Below, piece after piece: positions 45,301 to 53,237 of a DNA stretch of 55,158 bases. The stretch covers positions 1 to 55,158 of the forward strand of contig JAKSNW010000013.1 of assembly GCA_024405895.1 (NCBI GenBank). The letters are read 5' to 3'. Numbering within the stretch: the stretch's first letter is position 1; each line of letters begins with the position of its first letter. This DNA is from Paludibacteraceae bacterium. Its GTDB lineage: Bacteria > Bacteroidota > Bacteroidia > Bacteroidales > Paludibacteraceae. Below the pieces are notes generated by a model. The model saw nothing but the letters and a program-made list of their open reading frames with translations, was not told the origin of the DNA and did not search any database. Made by a program: the position numbers and the translations under genes.

Positions 45301-45342
45301 TACACAGGCAGCAAGGCGTTGTATGAATCGTCTGTTTTTCAT
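42319..45342 (-). CDS. Exported tetratricopeptide-repeat protein, about 1000 residues
   Basis: A 1007-residue protein with signal peptide ending SATNAQ. Nearly the whole mature length is helical repeats of TPR type (for example ALYVEGHYSAAAEAFRQIS, YRVLGEASYRQKTYNLAKNYLLLYK, ARYEIGRSYVMKEQYAEAIVAYRNL, AYYIGGVYFTKKLYAEAENELLAFV). It ends in a Lys-rich tail (KAIKKREAKKK). Such proteins serve as periplasmic scaffolds in Bacteroidota, sometimes with OmpA or gliding/T9SS parts. It leads the transcript with the U32 gene and has a well-formed promoter. Its partner is unknown. Confidence 0.88.
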   Translation of the reverse strand: MKNRRFIQRLAACVAMATMAFSATNAQTMPSTVEARALYVEGHYSAAAEAFRQISLMVDRNSDDYMLSQYYLAACAFQNNDNDAQQRLTQCLAAYPYAPLAYQAHFMLAQINVDKKRFKQALQHLAVVDEKLLTADELNTYRFIKAYSLLQTGEKEQALPLLAELKYSRYAPESKYYTAYIYYLDNNDEDAEAQLDALVGTHYEEAGQFLRLQLMERNGRTDEAVALGEELIQRYPDSQYTPEAYRVLGEASYRQKTYNLAKNYLLLYKQNTPEMSRADHYMLGVSAYMTKDYELATQHLQTVVDSRDTLAQNALLYLGHSYRLNQQIPLAKTAYQNAASINCDAKLNEEALYNYALCCYDAHAPFQETNSALMRFVNVYPKSAHLPQIYDIITTNFLEQENYTAAYRALKQTNISTPKMREVKEYVCLGMGVKSFQKYNYERAKMLFDEAVSAYDSKRSVSAQAYLWRAEANYKLGKMEACRSDINAFLNAPQKRDAASEQQAYYTMAYTYFETKEYAKALPWYERWTKHATPQDVVYRDVLERLGDCQFNARNFTSARQYYQKAVAAAPKQADYAAFQNAFIFGLQKQYSAKITAMQEFLKDYPKSSLVSAARYEIGRSYVMKEQYAEAIVAYRNLMETAPKSREARTAAVEIGMLHANLNQTDLAINAYKDVVNKYPGTEEAVVAMESLEGLYVDRNAVDEYMAFRNTVPQNVVSPLPQHSEDSLAFVAAERLYAKGNAAEAATAMERYIAKYCNGRTTSNCATAYYYLADCQRRQKNYAEALNNYRVIITQFDETPYLETALTNAADLAYEAKDYTHAADYFSQLQMVTADTTKQKAALTGVLRSYFNAKNYSKTIETAAAILYEPNLDSARMKEAAYCRAKSLLMQKNYDSALPDLRLLANNINDEWGAEAAYYIGGVYFTKKLYAEAENELLAFVDRGTPHQYWLARAFVLLSDVYAAQSDDFQAKQYLVALQENYHGNDDIKEMVSTRLKAIKKREAKKK

Positions 45343-45368
45343 ATTTCAAGAGAAAAATTATCAACGTG

Positions 45369-45399
45369 CAAAGATAATAAAAGTTGTGGGCATATCCAA
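45369..45399 (-). promoter_or_regulatory. Promoter of the TPR/U32 transcript
   Basis: Minus strand: TTG (45399-45397), 20-nt spacer, TATCTTTG (45376-45369); 27 nt upstream of the ATG at 45342. Confidence 0.78.
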
Positions 45400-45480
45400 A
45401 TTTGTAACCCGCTTTGTTACGGCAAGAGCTATTTTATAAAAATCTGTACCCTTAACAGCACATCGTATTGTTTTTTTCGC

Positions 45481-45488
45481 TACCTTTG
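45481..45488 (+). promoter_or_regulatory. -7 box of the small helical protein gene
   Basis: TACCTTTG, 28 nt before the ATG at 45517. No TTG is seen at the expected -33 position. Confidence 0.5.
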
Positions 45489-45516
45489 TAAGCGCAAATT
45501 CCAAACTTTTGTAACT

Positions 45517-45789
45517 ATGACTAACAAACGCCAACTCAAGAAAGCAATGGCCGAATGTGTAAACGAGGCCATCTTGGAGGCTTATCTCCAACTCAATTTC
45601 ACAAAAGACTTTACTGCAGAACAATGCGAAGCTATCTGCGAGAAAGCAACTTCACTTTATTCTGAAGCAGTAAACGGTATCAACTGCCCTACCCGCAAAG
45701 ACCGCAAAGCAACTCGTGCACAATACAACAACATCATCAGCACATTCAATGCTGGTATGACAGAAATCGAGAAATTGCTCGGACGCTAA
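45517..45789 (+). CDS. Small helical protein of unknown function
   Basis: A 90-residue protein beginning MTNKRQLKKAMAECVNEAIL. The frame is open much further upstream, but that extension is antisense to the TPR gene and lacks coding character; the chosen start follows a -7 box. It is predicted to be a helical bundle, rich in Ala, Glu and Lys, with three cysteines (C14, C42 and C46 in EQCEAICEK, plus C57), no signal peptide and no membrane segment. It precedes ybaK by 21 nt on the same strand. I do not recognise a family. Confidence 0.65.
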   Translation: MTNKRQLKKAMAECVNEAILEAYLQLNFTKDFTAEQCEAICEKATSLYSEAVNGINCPTRKDRKATRAQYNNIISTFNAGMTEIEKLLGR

Positions 45790-45810
45790 CGTATCACTTT
45801 TTGCTAAGCT

Positions 45811-46296
45811 ATGGCAGGCATTAAGAAAACCAACGCAGCCAGACTACTTGACAGCAAGAAAATTGCCTACGAGTTGATTCCATACGTTGTCGACGAGAAT
45901 GATCTCAGCGCCATTCATGTGGCAGCCCAATTGAACGAGCCGATAGAGCAAGTGTTCAAGACGCTTGTTCTGAAAGGTGACAAAACGGGGCATTTCGTAT
46001 GCGTCATTCCCGGCAATGAGGAAGTGGATTTAAAGTTGGCAGCCAAGGTCTCTGGAAACAAAAACTGCGATTTGATTCCGATGAAGGAAGTGCTTCCTAC
46101 CACAGGCTACATCCGTGGTGGCTGTTCACCTTTAGGCATGAAGAAAGTATTTCCTACATTCATTCATGAAACAGCCTTCAATTTCCCCTACATCTATATT
46201 AGTGCAGGTATTCGAGGACTACAAATCAAAATCGCACCAGAAGCACTCACTGCAGCCTGTCCAATGCAAAGCACATCGCTGATTGTAATACATTAG
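45811..46296 (+). CDS. ybaK: Cys-tRNA(Pro)/prolyl-tRNA editing deacylase (YbaK/EbsC)
   Basis: A 161-residue trans-editing enzyme that hydrolyses Cys mischarged on tRNA-Pro. The YbaK fold is plain: VFKTLVLKGDKTGHFVCVIPGNEEVDLKLAA, then GYIRGGCSPLGMKK and a final KIAPEALTAAC. Full length for the family, soluble. It follows the small helical protein by 21 nt and is closed by a shared bidirectional terminator. Confidence 0.93.
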   Translation: MAGIKKTNAARLLDSKKIAYELIPYVVDENDLSAIHVAAQLNEPIEQVFKTLVLKGDKTGHFVCVIPGNEEVDLKLAAKVSGNKNCDLIPMKEVLPTTGYIRGGCSPLGMKKVFPTFIHETAFNFPYIYISAGIRGLQIKIAPEALTAACPMQSTSLIVIH

Positions 46297-46318
46297 TATC
46301 ACAGCATAGCAACAAACA

Positions 46319-46350
46319 AGAAAGGCTTGCCCGATTGGACAAGCCTTTCT
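46319..46350. terminator. Bidirectional terminator between ybaK and the Lrp-like gene
   Basis: Perfect 11-bp stem AGAAAGGCTTG/CAAGCCTTTCT with a 10-nt loop, placed between two converging genes, with T-rich flanks both ways. Confidence 0.82.
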
Positions 46351-46369
46351 TCATTTATTTGAATAACGA

Positions 46370-46858
46370 TTAGTCATCAAAAATAACTGTGCTATCGTCA
46401 AATGCAGCAATCTGACGATTAAAGATTTCATCGAGTGAGATATGAAGGGTCTCAGTGCCGCTGATACCAGGAATCAAACTGATACGGTCTACGATGATAT
46501 CGCGAAGATCACGGTTGGTATGAGCATAGAGTTTGATAAGCAAGGAATAACGACCTGTGGTAGAGTGACATTCTACAACTTCTGGAATTTCAGACAAAGC
46601 CTTGATAACCTCACGGTATCTTGCCATATCCTGAACCATAACACCAAGGAACGCACAAGTATTGTAACCAATCTTATTTGTGTCAACAATAAACTGTGAG
46701 CCTTTAAGCACACCAGCCTGCAACAGTTTCTGTACACGCTGATGAATAGCAGCGCCAGACACGTTACATTTACGAGCCACATCCAGGAATGGAAGGCGGG
46801 CATTGCATGAGATAAGACTTAGAATCTGTTTATCCAGTCTGTCAAGATGCTTCTTCAT
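46370..46858 (-). CDS. Lrp/AsnC family transcriptional regulator
   Basis: A 162-residue regulator. The N-terminal helix-turn-helix reads LDKQILSLISCNARLPFLDVARKCNVSGAAIHQRVQKL; the C-terminal RAM domain (about 70-150) binds amino acids and mediates octamer formation. It is of the usual length, with an acidic C-terminal tail (DDSTVIFDD). A promoter with a TAATTTTG -7 box lies 47 nt upstream. Ligand and targets are unknown. Confidence 0.92.
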   Translation of the reverse strand: MKKHLDRLDKQILSLISCNARLPFLDVARKCNVSGAAIHQRVQKLLQAGVLKGSQFIVDTNKIGYNTCAFLGVMVQDMARYREVIKALSEIPEVVECHSTTGRYSLLIKLYAHTNRDLRDIIVDRISLIPGISGTETLHISLDEIFNRQIAAFDDSTVIFDD

Positions 46859-46904
46859 GACGATATTTGTTTTTTCGTATTTTCGTTTTGTTGATAAATC
46901 ACTG

Positions 46905-46937
46905 CAAAATTACGAATAATATTTCAATTTTCGACAA
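46905..46937 (-). promoter_or_regulatory. Promoter of the Lrp-like gene
   Basis: Minus strand TAATTTTG (46912-46905) with TTG at 46937-46935 (22-nt spacer). Confidence 0.6.
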
Positions 46938-47023
46938 TTGGCACAGAAAAGTACCCGCACACGAACATTTTGTAAGCAAAAGCCCTCTACCTACGTGAGT
47001 AACACTTTGTACAGGCCTTCATT

Positions 47024-47740
47024 CTATTTTACCAACGCTCTCTTTTTTAATCGTTCCACAAGCAAAGGTACCATTTCGGCAGCTTTTCCCTGCAGATGTT
47101 CTGTCATGTTACGGAGCAGCATTTGCGAATCAGAAGAGACTTCGCCTGGGTCAACATAGTACAATTCGGCACCTCGAGGAAGCGGCATTGTCAATCCGGC
47201 AGATGGATAAACAGCAAGTGAAGTGCCAACAACAATCATAATATCGGCACGGCTGACTATCTCTTCTGCATCGGCAATCAGAGGAACTGCCTCTTGGAAC
47301 AGCACCACATTCGGACGAAGTAAGTCGCCAGTATCTGGATGACGGGCATCGAGTGTCTCCTCTGCTCCATTCAATGGAATAAGCCGAGAGTTATCGTCAC
47401 GTTCACTGCGAAGATTATCAAGGTCGCCATGCAGGTGTAAGATATTTGTTGAACCAGCCATCTCATGCAGTCTGTCGATATTTGTGGTGACAACAGTAAC
47501 ATTATAATATTGTTCGAGATCGCGAATGGCATAATGAGCAGCATTCGGCTGCTTGCCTTTCATGCCACTACGAAGCATATTCATGAAATCAATCACCTTG
47601 GCACGATTGCGAAGATAGGCTTCATGCGTACACACTTCGTTGACATCGTATTTGGTCCAGAGACCATCCACATCGCGAAAGGTTGGAACACCGCTGTCTG
47701 CCGAAACGCCAGCTCCGGTAAGCACTACTACATTTTTCAT
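47024..47740 (-). CDS. Sir2-type NAD-dependent deacylase lacking zinc cysteines
   Basis: A 238-residue sirtuin. The NAD-binding motif GAGVSADSGVPTFRD, TTNID and the catalytic His (H104 in HLHGDL) are present, as is GTSLAVYPSAGL. The usual four zinc-binding cysteines after the catalytic His are missing: the segment about 108-145 holds none. Zinc-less sirtuins occur in several bacterial groups, so the protein may still be active. It should remove acyl groups from lysines with NAD. It stands alone upstream of the Lrp-like gene (165-nt gap). Confidence 0.88.
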   Translation of the reverse strand: MKNVVVLTGAGVSADSGVPTFRDVDGLWTKYDVNEVCTHEAYLRNRAKVIDFMNMLRSGMKGKQPNAAHYAIRDLEQYYNVTVVTTNIDRLHEMAGSTNILHLHGDLDNLRSERDDNSRLIPLNGAEETLDARHPDTGDLLRPNVVLFQEAVPLIADAEEIVSRADIMIVVGTSLAVYPSAGLTMPLPRGAELYYVDPGEVSSDSQMLLRNMTEHLQGKAAEMVPLLVERLKKRALVK

Positions 47741-48359
47741 ACGTTTGTTGTTTTATTTACAAGTTATTCGAAGTTGAATGATTTTCCAGGACAACAATCG
47801 GCAAGGGACCCCCCCAAAAAAAAAACACAAACGAGCAGTCTGGAGTTCATTAGCCCGTAATCACCCTGTCATTATCGGCAATTGATACATTATTATATAT
47901 TGTCGAATGGCAGAATGCGAATTGTTGCCGACTGCAAAGGTAACGCAAAAATCCGACACAAAAGCACATCTTGTCTTCATGAAAAAACATTTTGTGAAAC
48001 CAAACGCGCAATCATGTTTTTTCCATTTGCAAACCGTGCTACCAAACGGATTCTTCTGTTTTTCTTTTCACAGTTCTTTCTGCAAGAAGTACTGCAGGAA
48101 TGCACTTTCCAACACGTTTCGAACCAATCAAACACAGAGATATTTCTACTTTTTTTGTCAAATGCAAAACAGTTGGGAAAAAGATTTTCTCAGAAGATGT
48201 CCGTAACGAAAAAAATCGTATATTTGTTGTAGCAAACCGCTCCTTGCAAAATCAGCCAGTTTGCTGCTCCAGAAAACAATAAACAACGCAAATACAGACA
48301 GTTACAAAAGTGGTTTAAAAACGGCATTTCAACGCCACCCGAGTAAAAAGACAACAACT
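47741..48359. other. Gene-free region between the sirtuin gene and recQ
   Basis: About 620 bases. Contains a C7A10 homopolymer (47809-47825) and the recQ -7 box (48219). The short frames here show no coding signal, so no gene is called. Confidence 0.6.
48219..48226 (+). promoter_or_regulatory. -7 box of recQ
   Basis: TATATTTG, matching TAnnTTTG, 134 nt before the recQ ATG. No clear -33 TTG. Confidence 0.45.
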
Positions 48360-50555
48360 ATGGCAAAAAAACGGACGCTACACGACGAATTAAAGAAAAG
48401 ATTTGGTTTTGACACGTTCAAAGGCAATCAGGAAGCCATCATTCAGAACATCCTTGACGGCAAAAACACCTTTGTGCTTATGCCAACCGGAGGCGGCAAA
48501 TCACTCTGCTACCAACTGCCTTCACTAATGATGGAGGGCACCGCTATCGTCGTTTCGCCTCTCATTGCACTGATGAAAAACCAGGTGGATGCAATGAGAA
48601 GTTTCAGCGAACAGAACGGTATGGCTCATTTCCTCAACTCGTCGCTCTCAAAGCCTGCCATCGAAGAGGTAAAGCAAGACCTCTTGGACGGCAAGACTAA
48701 ATTGCTTTACGTAGCTCCAGAAACACTCAGCAAGCAAGAGAACAAAGAGTTTTTGAAACAAATCAAAATCTCATTCTATGCTATTGACGAAGCCCACTGT
48801 ATCTCAGAATGGGGACACGACTTCCGTCCTGAATATCGTCGAATCCGCACCTCTATCGATGAGATAGGTCTTGCACCTATCATGGCACTCACAGCCACTG
48901 CCACAGAGAAAGTGCAGCACGATATTCAGAAAACCCTGAAGATTGAAGATGCCACAGTTTACAAGTCTTCGTTCAACCGTCCGAACCTCTATTATGCCGT
49001 AAAAGAGAAAACCGAGTCTGTAGATAAAGATATCATCAAGTTCATCAAATCGAACGAAGGAAAGTCCGGTATTATATATTGTCTCTCACGCAAACAAGTG
49101 GAAGACCTTGCCGATATTCTCGTTCGCAACCATATCAAAGCAAAGCCATATCATGCTGGTATGGACAGCGAAGTTCGCACACAGACACAGGACGAGTTCC
49201 TCAAACAGAACATCGACGTCATCGTAGCCACCATTGCCTTTGGCATGGGTATCGACAAACCAGATGTACGCTACGTTATTCACTACGATATACCTAAGAG
49301 TCTTGAAGGCTACTATCAAGAAACTGGCCGTGCCGGTCGTGATGGTGGCGAAGGCCTCTGTATTGCCTACTACAACGTAAAAGATCTGGACAAACTCAAA
49401 AAGTTCTCCGAGGACAAAGGCATTCAGGAAAAAGAAATCAGCCGTCAGCTTCTCCACGAGACAGCAGGCTATGCCGTATCATCAGTTTGCCGACGTAAGA
49501 TGTTGCTCAACTATTTCGGTGAGAAATATCCTGAAGACAACTGCGGCAGCTGCGACAACTGTCTCTCGCCAAAGGTAAAAGTCAACGCCAGCGAGGTTCT
49601 TTCCCTTGTTTTGGAAACCATACTTGCAGCTAAAGAGCAAGTCAAGTCAGACACACTCTGCAACATTCTTACTGGCGAAAAAGAAGACGGCATCATACGT
49701 TCATATAAATATGACGAGCTCGAAAACTTCGGCACACTGAAAGACGATGACGACAGTTCATTGCTCCAGCCAGTTATCCGTCAAGCATTGCTCACAGGAC
49801 TGATTTCCAAAGAAATCGAGAACTATGGTGTACTGAAAGTGAATAAGTCTGGCCACGATTTCCTTGCCAAGCCAAAAGCTTTCTATATCACCAAAGACAA
49901 CGAGTTCAACAGCGACGAAGTCAAGGAAACAATTCCGACAAGCGGTTCAAGTGCCTTGGACCCAGAGTTGCTTGACATGCTGAAGAAACTGCGCAAGCAG
50001 GAAGCAGAACGTCAAGATTTGCCACCGTTCGTAATCTTCCAGGACCCATCACTCGACGCCATGGCCACCAACTACCCTGTCTCAATCGAGGAGTTGCAGA
50101 ACATTCCTGGCGTGGGCGCCAACAAAGCCAAACGTTTCGGTGAGCCATTCGTGAAACTCATCCGCAAGCATGTGGAAGACAACGACATCATCCGTCCTTC
50201 AGATATCAAAACCTACTCACGTCCTGACAAATCACGCGAGAAAATCTCTATCATACAATCCATTGACCAACGCAAAGACCTTGAAGTCATTGCTGAGTTC
50301 AACAACCTCACATTCGATGAATTGCTCGACCGCCTTGAGTCTATCGTCAACATGGGTACTCGTATCAATATCGACTACTTCATTGAGGAACTGATGGAAC
50401 AGGACGAAATAGACGATATCTACGATTACTACAAGACTGCCACCGAAGACAGCGTAGACCTCGCCATCAAGGAATTGGACATGGAAAATGAGGAATGTGC
50501 CGAACAGAAAGTGCGTCTGGTACGTATCAAGTTCCTCTCAGAAATGGGCAACTAA
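48360..50555 (+). CDS. recQ: ATP-dependent DNA helicase RecQ
   Basis: 731 residues from the ATG at 48360 (MAKKRTLHDELKKRFGFD); an upstream in-frame ATG would add 33 atypical residues. A 3'-to-5' helicase for recombination and repair. Walker A TGGGKS (43-48) and DEAH (143-146, followed by CISEWGHDFRPEY) are intact, as are the QETGRAGRDG motif, the zinc-binding segment (CRRKMLLNYF ... CGSCDNC) and a C-terminal HRDC domain (near residue 590). It leads the recQ-plsC-ompA-glycosyltransferase transcript. Confidence 0.95.
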   Translation: MAKKRTLHDELKKRFGFDTFKGNQEAIIQNILDGKNTFVLMPTGGGKSLCYQLPSLMMEGTAIVVSPLIALMKNQVDAMRSFSEQNGMAHFLNSSLSKPAIEEVKQDLLDGKTKLLYVAPETLSKQENKEFLKQIKISFYAIDEAHCISEWGHDFRPEYRRIRTSIDEIGLAPIMALTATATEKVQHDIQKTLKIEDATVYKSSFNRPNLYYAVKEKTESVDKDIIKFIKSNEGKSGIIYCLSRKQVEDLADILVRNHIKAKPYHAGMDSEVRTQTQDEFLKQNIDVIVATIAFGMGIDKPDVRYVIHYDIPKSLEGYYQETGRAGRDGGEGLCIAYYNVKDLDKLKKFSEDKGIQEKEISRQLLHETAGYAVSSVCRRKMLLNYFGEKYPEDNCGSCDNCLSPKVKVNASEVLSLVLETILAAKEQVKSDTLCNILTGEKEDGIIRSYKYDELENFGTLKDDDDSSLLQPVIRQALLTGLISKEIENYGVLKVNKSGHDFLAKPKAFYITKDNEFNSDEVKETIPTSGSSALDPELLDMLKKLRKQEAERQDLPPFVIFQDPSLDAMATNYPVSIEELQNIPGVGANKAKRFGEPFVKLIRKHVEDNDIIRPSDIKTYSRPDKSREKISIIQSIDQRKDLEVIAEFNNLTFDELLDRLESIVNMGTRINIDYFIEELMEQDEIDDIYDYYKTATEDSVDLAIKELDMENEECAEQKVRLVRIKFLSEMGN

Positions 50556-50561
50556 TTCACA

Positions 50562-51296
50562 ATGAACACAATTCGCAAACTACTCTACCCATTCTACGAG
50601 ATATACTTTCTCGCCATCGCCCTGCCTCTTATCGTTGCAACAACCATATTGGCTGCTGTCATAACGATAATTGTGCTCTATATCTTTGGCGATAAACGAT
50701 GGACCTACTATCCTGGTCTCATCTGGGCAAGAGTGATTTGTGCATTGACATTTGTGAGAATGGATATCAAAGGAGGAGAAAACTTCGACAGCAAGAAATC
50801 GTATATCTTCCTCTGCAACCACCAAAGTATCTACGACGTATTCGTCATTTACGGATGGCTCAACAGCCGTTTCAAATGGATTATGAAACAGGAACTTCGC
50901 AAGATTCCGTTTGTGGGAGCTGCCTGCGAAGCTGCTGGACATATCTTCATCAACCGCGAAAGTGCCATCAAATCCAACAAAAGCATGCTGCAGGCTGAGC
51001 AGAAGCTGAAGCACGGGGCATCCATCGTGATGTTTCCAGAGGGACACCGTACCCGCGACGGCAAACTGCAACAGTTCAAACGAGGCGCATTCTTTATGGC
51101 TTGCGACCTCCACCTTCCTATCGTACCTATCACAATTAAAGGTGCTTACAGAGTATTTCCCGCAGGTTCATGGTTTATCTGTCCAGGCACCATTACAGTG
51201 ACAATACACAAACCTATCGATACCACAGAGCTCACACATGACAATCTCCACGACTATTCCGACAAAGTGTGGAACACTATCAACAGCGCTCTGTAG
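50562..51296 (+). CDS. 1-acyl-sn-glycerol-3-phosphate acyltransferase (PlsC-like)
   Basis: A 244-residue membrane enzyme that acylates lysophosphatidic acid in phospholipid synthesis. One or two N-terminal membrane segments (about 8-45) precede the HX4D motif (NHQSIYD) and the FPEGHRTRDGKLQQFKRG block. Ordinary length. It starts 6 nt past recQ. Confidence 0.9.
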   Translation: MNTIRKLLYPFYEIYFLAIALPLIVATTILAAVITIIVLYIFGDKRWTYYPGLIWARVICALTFVRMDIKGGENFDSKKSYIFLCNHQSIYDVFVIYGWLNSRFKWIMKQELRKIPFVGAACEAAGHIFINRESAIKSNKSMLQAEQKLKHGASIVMFPEGHRTRDGKLQQFKRGAFFMACDLHLPIVPITIKGAYRVFPAGSWFICPGTITVTIHKPIDTTELTHDNLHDYSDKVWNTINSAL

Positions 51297-51320
51297 CACC
51301 GCATTTTTCCGATTCTTTCA

Positions 51321-53219
51321 ATGAGACATTTCATACTCGCCATTCTTGCCGTCATGACCTTGACAATGACGGCACAGTCTTCCGTTCCATCTGCCAGATT
51401 TCATACCAACAACAAGAAGGCAATAGAACTGCTGCAACAGGCTACAAGTTACGGTGTTGACCGTCATACCAAGCTTGTTCTTCTGCAGAAAGCACTTCAG
51501 AAAGACGATAAGTTCGTAGAGGTTTATTGGGAAGCTTCCCGAACATGGAATAGCCTCGATTCCACAGAGAAAGCATTGGCAGTGCTCCGTTCTGCCGACA
51601 CTGACGGCATGCCAGAGAGAACCACCACCGAGATTATGATTGCAGAACTGCTGATGATGACAGGACGATTCGACGAAGCCATCACCACGCTGAAATCCAT
51701 ACCGGGCAATGAGTTCATGCAACATCGTACCTCATTGGAAAAGAGATGTCAGACATCACTCGACCTCATCAACAATCCTGTTGATTTCCACCCTGTAAAC
51801 CTTGAGGCCGTGAACACCGAAATGGACGATTATTTTCCAAGTATCACAGCCGACGGCAAGATTTTCTCCACCACGGTTTCCGACCGCAACCTCAACCGCC
51901 AAGGACAGGAAGATCTCTATTGGAGTGTGAACGTAGATGGCAAATGGCAGAAAAGCCGTCCTTTGAACGACTTGAACACCATTGGCAACGAAGGATCACA
52001 GAGCTTCTCTGCCGACGGACGATATATGTTTTTCGTGGCATGCGACCGAAAGGAATCCGACGGCGGCTGCGATATCTACTACTCTATCCGCATGGGTGAA
52101 CGTTGGAGTCTCCCTATCAATCCTGGTGCACCACTCAACACCACCAACTGGGAATCCAATCCAGTGCTTTCACCTGCAGGCAACGAGCTTTTCTACGTCA
52201 CCAACCGCGATGGCCAATCGGACATCTGGCATTGCGACGTTGTAATTGGCGAAGGAGGCCGACTGACCTTCAAGAATCCACGTCCACTTGGTTCTCCAGT
52301 CAACACCAAGAAAGACGAATATGCCCCATTCATCCATGCCGACAACAAGACACTCTATTTTGCCTCAAAAGGTCATCCCGGTCTGGGACAGAACGATATT
52401 TTCTACTCACGTCGAGAAAACGGTCAGTGGAGCAAGCCAAAAAACATCGGCTACCCTATCAACACCTCAGGCGACGAAATGAGTTTCGTGGTTACGGCAG
52501 CAGGCGACAAAGCCTACTTTGCCTCCAACAAAATTGAGGGAGGTTCACGTGGTTACGATATCTACGAGATTGACTTGCCAAAGCCAGCCAAGCCTCAGTC
52601 AATGCACTGTGTTTACGGCAAAATCATTGATGCAGAGAGCCACAAGCCTCTCTCTGCTTTCATTGAGATTTTCGACACCGACGGCAAGACCAAAATCTTT
52701 GAGTCCGTATCCGACAAGAGCGACGGTTCGTTCACAGCCTTTCTGCCAACAGAAGGCATCAAAGGCATCGATGCCAGAAAGAAAGGTTATCTGTTCTACA
52801 CCGACCACATCAACGCCAGCACCGACTCCATCATCATAGCCCTTCATCCAGCTATCGAAGGCAACAGTATTGTGCTGAACAACCTCTACTTTGCCACAAA
52901 TTCAGCCGTCATTGAATCGCGTTCATACAGTGACATACAGCACCTCTATGAGTTTCTGACTCAGAATGCTGGAGTAACCATCCACATCGTAGGACACACC
53001 GACAACACTGGTACCAATGCCATCAACAACCAGCTCAGTCTTGACCGCGCCAACGCACTGAAAGAAGCATTGGTTCGCAAGGGCATCAAGGAAGAACGAA
53101 TCACAACTGACGGCAAGGGAAGTAGCGAGCCGATTGACACCAACGACACTGAAGAAGGACGTGCCAAAAACCGTCGCGTTGAGATTCGTATCAACAGCAA
53201 CAAAGCGCCAATACGTTAA
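51321..53219 (+). CDS. Exported OmpA-family protein with PD40 repeats
   Basis: A 632-residue exported protein (signal peptide ending TMTAQ; no lipobox cysteine). A TPR-like N-terminal segment (about 30-140) is followed by PD40 beta-propeller repeats (about 170-400; SITADGKIF, SFSADGRYMFF, VLSPAGNELFYVTNRDGQSDIW, FIHADNKTLYFAS). A carboxypeptidase-regulatory-like domain (GKIIDAESHKPLSAFIEIFD) and a C-terminal OmpA peptidoglycan-binding domain (HIVGHTDNTGTNAINNQLS ... NRRVEIRI) follow. This layout matches the PorE/T9SS-adjacent OmpA proteins of Bacteroidota and would link the outer membrane to the wall. Located between plsC and the glycosyltransferase gene. Confidence 0.9.
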   Translation: MRHFILAILAVMTLTMTAQSSVPSARFHTNNKKAIELLQQATSYGVDRHTKLVLLQKALQKDDKFVEVYWEASRTWNSLDSTEKALAVLRSADTDGMPERTTTEIMIAELLMMTGRFDEAITTLKSIPGNEFMQHRTSLEKRCQTSLDLINNPVDFHPVNLEAVNTEMDDYFPSITADGKIFSTTVSDRNLNRQGQEDLYWSVNVDGKWQKSRPLNDLNTIGNEGSQSFSADGRYMFFVACDRKESDGGCDIYYSIRMGERWSLPINPGAPLNTTNWESNPVLSPAGNELFYVTNRDGQSDIWHCDVVIGEGGRLTFKNPRPLGSPVNTKKDEYAPFIHADNKTLYFASKGHPGLGQNDIFYSRRENGQWSKPKNIGYPINTSGDEMSFVVTAAGDKAYFASNKIEGGSRGYDIYEIDLPKPAKPQSMHCVYGKIIDAESHKPLSAFIEIFDTDGKTKIFESVSDKSDGSFTAFLPTEGIKGIDARKKGYLFYTDHINASTDSIIIALHPAIEGNSIVLNNLYFATNSAVIESRSYSDIQHLYEFLTQNAGVTIHIVGHTDNTGTNAINNQLSLDRANALKEALVRKGIKEERITTDGKGSSEPIDTNDTEEGRAKNRRVEIRINSNKAPIR

Positions 53220-53237
53220 TCGACAAGAAGTTGCAAC

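Noticed and set aside
44971-45516. Longer 272-residue form of the small helical protein
   Set aside because: The extension is antisense to the TPR gene; the ATG at 45517 follows a -7 box and starts the conserved-looking part.
47882-48282. Small plus-strand proteins upstream of recQ
   Set aside because: Low-complexity Phe/Cys-rich translations of AT-rich DNA, overlapping in several frames, without a start signal.
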